In this document: positions 56,701 to 64,000 of the stretch, piece by piece
Layout: the number at the start of each line of letters is the position of its first letter
How positions within the stretch are numbered: position 1 is the stretch's first letter
Assembly (NCBI GenBank): GCA_036346355.1
Contig: CM070584.1
Span: 26,072,039-26,136,038 of the forward strand
Length of the DNA stretch: 64,000 bases
Direction: 5' to 3'
Origin: Rhipidocladum racemiflorum
Lineage: Eukaryota > Streptophyta > Magnoliopsida > Poales > Poaceae
Translations under genes and position numbers: made by a program
Notes under the pieces: generated by a model
What the model was told of the DNA's origin: nothing
Databases searched by the model: none
What the model saw: only the letters and a program-made list of their open reading frames with translations

Positions 56701-57366
56701 AAGTCGGCTTCCGGTGGCGGCGGCGCTTTAAATAGGGGCCTCGGCCCAGTGAAAAGCGGAGACCGAGGCCCACACGCGGGCGGCGGCGGAGTCCGACGAG
56801 GACTCGGAGAGGGGTGACATGGCTCAACGCGAGCCGTTGGATCAAGATCCAACGGTGCGGGGTTTGGGCTCAGGTCCGGCTCGGGCGACTTGGCTGGCTC
56901 GGTCGGACTCGGGTTCGGCGACGTGGCTCAATCTTGGCCGTTCGATCTTGATCGGACGGTCGAGAGGGTTAGGGTTAGGTTGGGTTAGAGTCGGACTCGG
57001 ACTCGAGTCAAACTCGGGCTCGGGTCGGGTCGGGTCCGGGTCGAAGGAACAGTACAAACCGGTTAGGTTTTCCAGCGATTAAATATTCAAATTAATTCCC
57101 AAAAATTCATTTAATTCATTAAAAATAGTAAAATACTCAGAAAAATTCCAGAAAAATTCTAGAAAATATTTTGGAATATTTTGGACTCAAATAAAATATT
57201 GCCAATAAAATTTTATTTGCAAAGTTAAATTTTTTCATTATTTCAAAAGGGAATAAATTCAAATAAAATCCAAATAAATCCAAATAAATTCTAGAAAATT
57301 CTAAAATTTTACCAAAGTACCAAATCTTATTCAAATTCATGAAAAGCAAAAATTTGGGGTGTTACA
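53772..57366 (-). repeat. soloH: solo Tekay LTR (3595 bp)
   Basis: Target duplication GTTGG on both sides (53767-53771; 57367-57371) with no internal sequence, so it is a solo LTR left by recombination between two LTRs. Sense start TGTAACACC at 57366, end GTCCCGACA at 53772. It is the longest Tekay LTR here and has the most palindromes: centres near 56128, 56204, 56262, 56333, 56420, 56844 and 56949. TATA-like box CTATTTAAA near 56735-56727. Confidence 0.93.
54059..55387 (-). CDS. soloH LTR-embedded two-exon ORF, intact
   Basis: Exon A 55387-55307 (81 nt: DVEVPEGFGGEV...QDQEQVLFE) and exon B 54117-54059 (59 nt: VEEESAPALEEEL, ending PSN and TAG) are both open with correct phase, although this copy has no internal element left. 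Donor GAAG|GCAAGT and acceptor ACACAAG| are present. The candidate first-exon donor differs (ACG|GTAAAA). Confidence 0.55.
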
Positions 57367-59183
57367 GTTGGCGACGTTGGGCAGGGCTCCCACCAAACAG
57401 CATTTGGAGTACACCGACAGAAAGAAGGTAAGGGAGTTAATGTGGTGGTTTGCTGACTTCAAAAAGAGGAAACCGGCCTTGATGGGACGCATGCAACAGC
57501 TCGCTGAGGAAGCCAAGTGGGCTGAAGCGGCAGCCAAGATGCCCGCGAGCAAGGAGCGACTGGAGGCGCAAATCGCAGCCCTTTAGGCCTAACTGGCTCG
57601 GGCGGCCTCGAGCTCTACAGCCGAACAGCACGAGGAGGAGGTAGAAGAGGAGGACATACTGTGCCTAACTAGGAGGCGCCGAAGGTCGTGGGGTGCAAGG
57701 TAACTGATCCCGGCATTGTCCATAGAAGGGTCGACATGGAGGCGGTCGACCCCGCGATAGCGAGGGCCAGCGACGCGGCCGAGGAAAGGGCTGCGCTCGT
57801 TGTCGAGGCCCACACCTCCACAGGAGAGCCCTCTGTGGCCGAAGCCAAGGAACCCGAGGGTGAGGTTGTGGAGCTCGGCGAAGGTAAGTTCACGTAGTTT
57901 GTAATTGCGTTTTCCCCGTTTTCTTCGTTCTTGGTAAGCCCGAGCTAACCCCACACTATCGACGTGGGTGTGATAGCTTATAGGGAGATTTTGGATTTTA
58001 CACAGATGGCTAACGAGATCCTCAACTCTGCAATAGAGAAGGAGCTCCAGCGCACGGTCGACCTCGTGATGTCCGAGGCGCTCTTTGAGGAGCACCCTGA
58101 TGACCTCCCAATGGTCGAGGCGGAACCTCCACCCCTGGGGGAGCAAGCTTCCTTGTGGGATGAGCGGCCTGAGGTCCCGAGCCCGAGCGATGCCAAAGCC
58201 CAACTGGCGGCCTCAAGCACAGAGGGCGCCCATGGGTCTAGCCCCAAGGCCTCCACAGAAGGATCTCCCCTGGTGGAGCTTGCTCCGGGGGAGGAGCTTC
58301 CGCGGCGGGAGCACGACCTGGGGGAAGAGCATCCCCAGGAGGAGCAAGGTATGGGGGAAGAGCATCCCCAGAAGCATACTCTGGAGGAAGGGTGTCCCTA
58401 GGAGGAGCAAACCCTGGAGGAAGAACATCTCCAGACAGCGTACGAGCAACAAGATCTAGCCCCTGTGCCGCCGAGCACTGCTGATGCTCGGGACCAGGAC
58501 AAGGTCGAACCTCCTCCGAGCGTAGCGCTTACCCTGGAGGAGGAGATTCTTCCCCCACCGCGGGCCAACTTCAGAGACCCCGCCAACCTTTGGCCAGAGG
58601 ACGTGCGCGAATAGGTCCAGGAGAATTGGGTCCATCGCTCCCTCTGGGTAAGGCAATCTAACTTTTATGAAATGCTTTTCTTTTCTTAGGGAGCGGAAAC
58701 TTACCGAGCTATCTTTTGCGGATGGTCGACACGGCCATGGTTGACTTCGATGCAGCGACCATCCCTTCCGAGCTTTTCACCAAGCGCATCGCCGAGCAAG
58801 ACACCAAAGTCGCAGAGCTTGAGCAAACGATGGCCGTGATAAAGGCTTCAGGTGGGGAGGAGCTGTGCCGGACCAGGGAGTTCACCACGGAGCTCAGGGA
58901 GCAGCTTCTCCAGAGTTTGCTGAGCAAGGTGATCCTGGAGACCAGGATCGAGGAACTGGAGGAACAGGTGGAGGGGCTACGACGAGCTGTGAAGGAGGCC
59001 ACTGACTCGGTGATGGCGGCCACAGAGGCGGCCGACCTACAAAAAGAGGAAGTGAAGAGACTTCACCAGGGAGCGACCGAGGGGCGCGCAGCTCACCGGT
59101 GAGTTATCGACCTTGAGGCCGAGCTCGACTCCGTGAGGGAGGAGCTCGAGACACTCCAAGAAGAGAAGCGCAAGAGGGTGTAA
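57367..59183 (+). pseudogene. TatC antisense ORF, 3' part (coiled coil), broken
   Basis: It continues in frame from the duplicated GTTGG (RLATLGRAPTKQHLEYTDRKK). It runs through alanine-rich helices to a TAG (57583), an acidic stretch in a shifted frame, a donor GAAG|GTAAGT (57884) with likely acceptor TTACACAG (58005), a Pro/Glu-rich segment with imperfect repeats of EEHPQEEQ, a donor GG|GTAAGG (58648) with acceptor TTTTCTTAG (58689), and a long coiled coil (LEQTMAVIKAS..., LETRIEELEEQVEGLRRAV). TGA at 59100 precedes the probable original stop TAA at 59181. Gene-like exon structure suggests independent expression. Confidence 0.62.
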
Positions 59184-59506
59184 TATCCCCCAATGTAAAC
59201 TTGAGATAATTTTAGAAAGGAATCTCTTCTTTGTGAACTTGTCTCCCTTCGCTTTCTTATTTCTTTTTGCTTCGACTATCTCCTTATCATGGTCGATGAA
59301 CACCCTGGACAAAGAGAAAACAAAACGAGCAGGACGAGGAAAGCAGAAAGCTCACATGGAAAATGGCAAAAAACCTAAATGAGTGCGTTTTTAGAAAAAG
59401 CATGGTACTTTGTCCTTACCAGCCCCCGCTATGAACGAAGGTCGTGCACCAGGATTGCGAGCACGAGTTCGTGCATAGTAGAGTTTGGAAAAAATCGCAC
59501 ATGCCC
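59184..59506. other. Gap between convergent TatC genes
   Basis: 323 bp between the end of the antisense ORF (plus) and the integrase (minus). It is A/T-rich, with no ORF, and presumably holds the 3' ends of both convergent transcripts. No clear polyadenylation consensus was chosen. Confidence 0.6.
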
Positions 59507-60862
59507 TCACACTCTCGACCTAATGCCATTCTCCAAATTGCGAGCATGGGTTAAGTCACGAAAGGAACACACGCGCGGCTCCATCCCCCCACGCGTCCTG
59601 ACCCAAGCCCCTAGTTTGTGAGCATAGTTTCGAAACTTCCAATATAGACAGGGAAGAAACTTTCGATATACCCCTAGCTTGTTAGCTTTCGATAAATCCT
59701 GAACACGACGTAGGACGAGATCACCAACTTGCAGGGTCCTTGGTCGAACCGACTTAGCCACGTGCCTATGAAGAGCCTGTAGGTAAACCACGGATCGTAG
59801 CAAAGCCCGTTCATGTGTTGCCTCGACGAGGTCTAGGTCCAAAAGATGTTCAATCTCTTGGTCAACGCTGTCGACCAGATGCACCCTTGGGGAACCCAGA
59901 ATGATCTCAGCAGGCAATATGGCCTCTGCACTGTAGGCGAGCTGGAATGGGGTCTCACCCGTAGCCCGGCTTGCCGTGGTGTGAACTGACCAAAGGACAA
60001 AAGGAAGCTCGCCCACCCATGCCTTTTGATGCTGGTTGAGGTTCTTAAACACCCTCCTTTTTATCCCTTGGATAATCAAACCGTTTGCTTGCTCGACTGC
60101 TCCATTGCTCTGTGGGTATGCCACAGAGGCGTTGCAGACCTTGGTCCCAATGTCCTCGCAATATGCTTGGAACAGCTCGCTAGTGAACTGGGTTCCGTTG
60201 TCCGTGATGAGGCGGTTCGGGATCCCGAAGCGCGTCACCACGTTATTGCAAAAAAACCTCTTGGTCACTTGGGCCGAGATGGTTGACACAGCTTCAACCT
60301 CGATCCACTTGGTGAAAGTGTCGATGGCTACGAGCAAGCACTTGCAGCCCTTCTGGCCCTAGGGAAAAGGTTCGAGAATATCGAGTCCCCAGGTCAAGAA
60401 TGGCCACGAAAGCGGGATGGTTTGAAGCATGTATGCTAGTTGATGGACCTTACGAGCATGAAACTGGCACGCTCGGTAGGTTGTCACAATCGATCGAGCA
60501 TCATCTATGGTCGTAGGCCAATAATAGCCCAATCGGAAGGCTTTGCTCACGAGTGTTTTGAACGACGAGTGAGCTCCACACATTCCTTCATGGATGTCTC
60601 GAAGAAGGAATAGGCCCTCTTCTTAAGAGATGCACTTGGAGAGGACTCCTAGTGCTCCCTTGTGGTACAGGGCGCCCACGATTAGTTTGTACGGGGAGGA
60701 TCGCCTTATGAGCCAGGAACGCTCGGCTTCTTCTGCGGGTAGTGTCCCATGCGCGAGATATTGGATAAATGGCGTCATCCAATTCGCACCCTACTCAAGA
60801 AGAGAGACTTCACCGCAAGCCTCTGGTGCCTCCTCTACAGAGGGAATGGAGGGCTTGTTCAG
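59507..60862 (-). pseudogene. TatC integrase (Tat lineage)
   Basis: Reading leftward: WMTPFIQYLAHGTLP (about 60780), a stop TAA near 60625, the zinc-binding end MCGAHSSF...FRLGYYWPTTIDDARSIV (60583-60500), WPFLTWGLDI with the first catalytic Asp, then an open 276-codon stretch (60337-59507) with DTFTKWIEVEAVSTISAQ, RFGIPNRLITDNGTQF (Asp), PQSNGAVEQANGLI (Glu) and ATGETPFQLAYSAEAILPAEI. These wordings are typical of Tat and distinct from chromoviruses; no chromodomain. The domain is cut at 60864 by SirI. Confidence 0.9.
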
Positions 60863-60864
60863 GT

Positions 60865-61944
60865 TGAAAGTGCATCTAGGCCCCTAAGACTGTTTTGGAT
60901 GATTAATGACAAGCGATTAAGGGACCAATGGGTTCAATCAATAAATGAACAGGTAAAAGTCCCGAAGCAAAAAAGGATTTACGAAGGTTGACGCCCCTCA
61001 AAAAGCATAAGAAGAAAAACGGCCACATTGGGTACAATTTAATCTTATCGTTGAGTCATAGAAATGTCGTACTATTAAGAGGGATGCAACTTAGTCAATC
61101 TAGGACAAGTCTCGATGCTCATATGAATGCATACTCTTTTCTGTTGAGAGACACGAGTTGTAACACACACACCGAGTAATTTTCTTCCCTGTCTATATCG
61201 GAAGTTCCGATGTATCGGATTGTCCGGTGTGAGTGTTTTGTGCACTCTCTGGATGCATCGGATATTCCGATGTGGTCATCGGAAGTTCCGATATGTGTAG
61301 AAAAGCTTTAGGGTATCCTCTAGACACTTCGGAAGTTCCGATGCCTTTTAATTGGATGTTCCGATCCACATAGATTCAAAAAGGGGGTACTCTCTGGATA
61401 GATCGGATGTTCCGATATGAAGTCGAGCATTCCGATGATGACTTAAAGTTGGGTTGAAAATGCTTTTCAAAAAGTAGCTCTATAGACACATCGGACATTC
61501 CGATTGTAAACTTCGAAAGTTCCGATGTGTGTTTTTTGACCGTTTAAGGCAGTTGCATTTCTGGTAATTTAGACATATCGGATGTTCCGATGTTCACATC
61601 GAAAATTCCGATATGTGGCTGGGTGGAGGAATAACGGCTAGTTTTCACCCATTCCTATATATACCCCTCCACCCCATTAAATGCAAATGGCTTGATGGCT
61701 GTGGTTTTCACTTGAGCATTAATCACACTTCTTGACTTACTCTTTCTTCCTCTACTCCTTGATCTTAGTGATCCAACAAAAGAGTAAGAGTTGAAGAAGA
61801 ATTGAGTCTAGATCACGAGAGAGACATTCTTGAGCATAAGAGACCATCTCCATAATTGGATTCAAGTTGCATTCGTTACTCTTGGAGGTTGAAGGACTCC
61901 TAGATGGCTAGGCATCACTCACGAGCTCCTGAAGATTGTGGGTA
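60865..61944 (+). repeat. SirI: Sirevirus-type LTR, interrupted at its right side
   Basis: Begins TGAAAGTGCATCTAGGCCCC, the usual start of a grass Sirevirus LTR in plus orientation. 61195-61620 holds about a dozen palindromes of type ATCGGAA-G-TTCCGAT. AACGGCTAG (61633) and a TATA box CTATATATACCCC (61655-61667) follow. 61668-61944 is the transcribed part. It stops at ChrJ (61945), with GGGTA (61940-61944) as possible target site; the rest lies beyond the window. It interrupts TatC integrase. Confidence 0.82.
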
Positions 61945-61946
61945 TG

Positions 61947-62641
61947 TAACACCCTACAAATCTAAACTGTCGTACAAGAAAATTTCGACAGCATTTCTCC
62001 TAAAATTAGGACAAAACGGAAGCAACAACAAGATTCATAATAACCATTATAAACAGGAATAACATAAAAGCATCAATACTAGAGATAACAAGTCTAAATC
62101 AACCAGAAAACAAACATAAACGTAAAACAGCTCCAAAGAGGACATTAACAGGTCTATGATTAATAAAATTTCAGCAAGCTAATGAATTATTAAATGCACT
62201 AGTCCATGTGATTTTTGATGAGGGTTGATTGTGCTACTAAGCCCACCATTCAAGCTTACGACTCGCGAGAACTACCTGAAAACAACAAAATAACACCCTA
62301 CAAATCTAAACTGTCGTACAAGAAAATTTCGACAGCATTTCTCCTAAAATTAGGACAAAACGGAAGCGACAACAAGATTCATAATAACCATTATAAACAG
62401 GAATAACATAAAAGCATCAATACTAGAGATAACAAGTCTAAATCAACCAGAAAACAAACATAAACGTAAAACAGCTCCAAAGAGGACATCAACAGGTCTA
62501 TGATTAATAAAATTTCAACAAGCTAATGAATTATTAAATGCACTAGTCCATGTGATTTGTGATGACCCCGGAGGGTTGATTGTGCTACTAAGCCCACCCT
62601 TCAAGCTTACGACTCGCGAGAACTACCTGAAAACAACAAAA
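61947..62641. repeat. Tandem duplication of the ChrJ LTR end (344 and 351 bp)
   Basis: TAACACCCTACAAATC... at 61947-62290 is repeated at 62291-62641. The copies differ by a 7-bp segment (CCCCGGA, present in the second near 62565) and a few bases. Both end CTGAAAACAACAAAATAAC. Confidence 0.92.
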
Positions 62642-63863
62642 TAACAAGGGGTGAGATTGGGTAATCTCAGCCAAAGCGGAACAACTTCTAACGAATAACA
62701 CAGCCACAGTAAAACTAGCATACCAAATTCCTCATGTCCAATACCACATTATAGAGTCCACACAACCTCAGTAAAATGCATATGATTGTGCACATGCTTA
62801 TGCCATGATCCTCCTCACCGTGCCCTTTCTAGGAACACACGGTGTTGTACTCTTGATCGCGCCTGTTGGCGTCGACAAACTTCAATGCATGATTATGCAG
62901 TTAATGCTTCATGCATAAATACATTCATAACTTCCCACTCTGAATTCACATGCTTGCACACCATCAAATAACATGGATAGAATGCGAACATCATTGAGAT
63001 AGAATATCTCCACAATTCATCTTGCAAACAACATCTTTCTTCATTCTTACTCATGATTCAAAAGCCAAACAACCACATCACAATGCAGGATAGGATATTG
63101 TAATCTCATAAACAAGTAGTTAAACCATGTAGGTGTGCTGCAATTAAGGTTTATATTGAAGACGAAACAAATAGCGAGTTATAGTTTAGCAAGACCGCTA
63201 CTTCCACTTGCCTTTACCAACGTGGATGACGAACCTAGTTGCGTCCAGAAGGGGCACCACCTGTACAAGTATTATTTCAGTACATAGCGACATCACAAAT
63301 GATCACACAACTCGAACACACGCTTCCTAATCCCCGTTCCCTTCTTAAGCGCCAAAAACCCCAATCTGTCCGGGTCAAACAGCATCACCCTCTCTTCACA
63401 ATTTCGTATCTTTTTTTATACAGATCATAAAAATACAAACAAATTACAGTAGCTAGATATTGACAAGATCTACAACTTTCATGAAGATCACAAATTTCAA
63501 TTCCACTGTTAAATATGCCTAAACAAACGTCCAACACAGTGGACAAAATCTGTTTCCAGATTCTGTCCGTCATCTTGCAACAGCGATAACTCTCAGACCC
63601 ATGCCCCAAAAATTCTGAAACAATTACATAAGCTATATCTCGACGTTATCTACAACTTTATAGTTATAGGTTTTTGCAGGAAAAATAGTCTATGCCATGT
63701 AAAACGCGAAACAATCCGCGCTGCACAATCTCCCCTTCCAAAAACAGCACCACGTGAACATCTACCCTTCTCCCCCATCAAGATCCATCTAAATCACTCA
63801 CCACCAGATCTAATACACACCTAATCCCTAGGTAGAATAGGGGTAAAAGATTGGGAATTTTAC
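62627..63863 (-). other. Predicted intron within ChrJ LTR
   Basis: In sense: donor CAAG|GTAAAATT (GT at 63863-63862), then 1237 bp to CTCAC (62655-62651), a T-rich tract and TTTTCAG (AG at 62628-62627). CTGAGATT-ACCC-AATCTCAC just before the tract forms a hairpin. Position and length parallel the interval in ChrB. Confidence 0.42.
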
Positions 63864-64000
63864 CTTGAGTTCTCCCTTGAGAACCCACGAAAAACGCGCG
63901 ACGATTCCCGAAACGGAAATCTGCTCGTCCTCCACGCCTCCACGGATCCTCTTCTCGCTTGCTCCTTCGGCGTTTAGCGGTGGATCTTGAGCCACCACGC

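Larger units (their letters stand above)
11747..60864 (-). mobile_element. TatC: Tat-lineage Ty3/gypsy element, oldest host layer, split by insertions
   Basis: Segments 11747-13102, 53273-53771 and 57367-60864 rejoin through target duplications GGTGT and GTTGG. On the minus strand there is a Tat-type integrase (60862-59507). Downstream of it in element sense lies an antisense ORF on the plus strand with the Transposase_28 ('putative gypsy type transposon') signature, then a 3' UTR with 20-bp repeats. Extra antisense ORFs between pol and the 3' LTR are a known trait of Tat elements. Upstream pol and both LTRs are missing from the window. Confidence 0.72.
61945..64000 (-). repeat. ChrJ: gypsy-type LTR, cut by window edge
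   Basis: In minus sense it ends GGGTGTTACA at 61945, like ChrB (GGTGTTACA at 11746). The internal order also matches ChrB: a GC-rich leader at the right (63990-63865), a donor-like AAG|GTAAAA, a long T-rich stretch, and a hairpin with CTCACCCC before a TTTTCAG. I therefore assign minus orientation. No ORF is credible. The element body is outside the window or absent. Confidence 0.6.

Noticed and set aside
12467..59183. Captured host gene with introns
   Set aside because: The Transposase_28 signature and its tail-to-tail position with a Tat integrase fit a known type of element antisense ORF better than a host gene.
61195..61620. GGAAGTTCC repeats as heat-shock elements
   Set aside because: Heat-shock elements need GAA and TTC separated by two bases (nGAAnnTTCn); here the spacing is one base, and the arms extend into a longer palindrome.

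Overview
The window is plant nuclear DNA, almost certainly from a grass. It is made entirely of nested LTR retrotransposons, as expected of pericentromeric or other repeat-rich heterochromatin. I see no host gene, rRNA, tRNA or CRISPR array. The grass assignment rests on the element types: Tekay-type chromoviruses with 3.4-kb LTRs and an extra ORF before gag, Tat elements with an antisense ORF, and Sireviruses. I cannot name a species.

Layout, with names used below. TekA (1-8119, minus, runs off the left edge) is a Ty3/gypsy chromovirus inserted in the 3' end of another chromovirus-like element, ChrB (8120-11746, plus; its 3' LTR is 9518-11746). From 11747 to 60864 lies the oldest layer, TatC, a minus-strand Tat-lineage Ty3/gypsy element. 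Its integrase is at 59507-60862 and a spliced antisense ORF on the plus strand starts at 12467 and ends at 59183. That ORF is split by TekD (13103-53272, plus, target duplication GGTGT) and by a solo Tekay LTR, soloH (53772-57366, duplication GTTGG). TekD is itself split three times: by TekE (19525-25146, rearranged), by TekF (25384-37341, minus, duplication CAGAG, inside the reverse transcriptase) and by the Sirevirus SirG (38019-48202, minus, duplication GTTAA, inside RNase H). At the right edge a second Sirevirus LTR, SirI (60865-61944), is interrupted by ChrJ (61945-64000, minus LTR, runs off the edge).

All Tekay copies share one plan: LTR, initiator-Met tRNA primer site, ORF0, gag, protease, RT, RNase H, integrase with chromodomain, hairpin, polypurine tract, LTR. 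No copy is intact. Many breaks sit at CAG, CTG, CCGG or ACG sites and recur in a stereotyped form, so part of the apparent decay may be consensus-sequence error at methylated cytosines.

The most interesting observation is inside the Tekay LTRs. All seven copies carry two short exon-like blocks, about 81 nt and 59 nt. Their boundaries fit splice sites, their phases join in frame, and differences between copies in the first block are mostly silent. With a TATA-like box about 600 bp into the LTR and AATAAG downstream, the LTR looks like a small stand-alone gene for an acidic protein. This is inference from sequence only and the start codon was not found.
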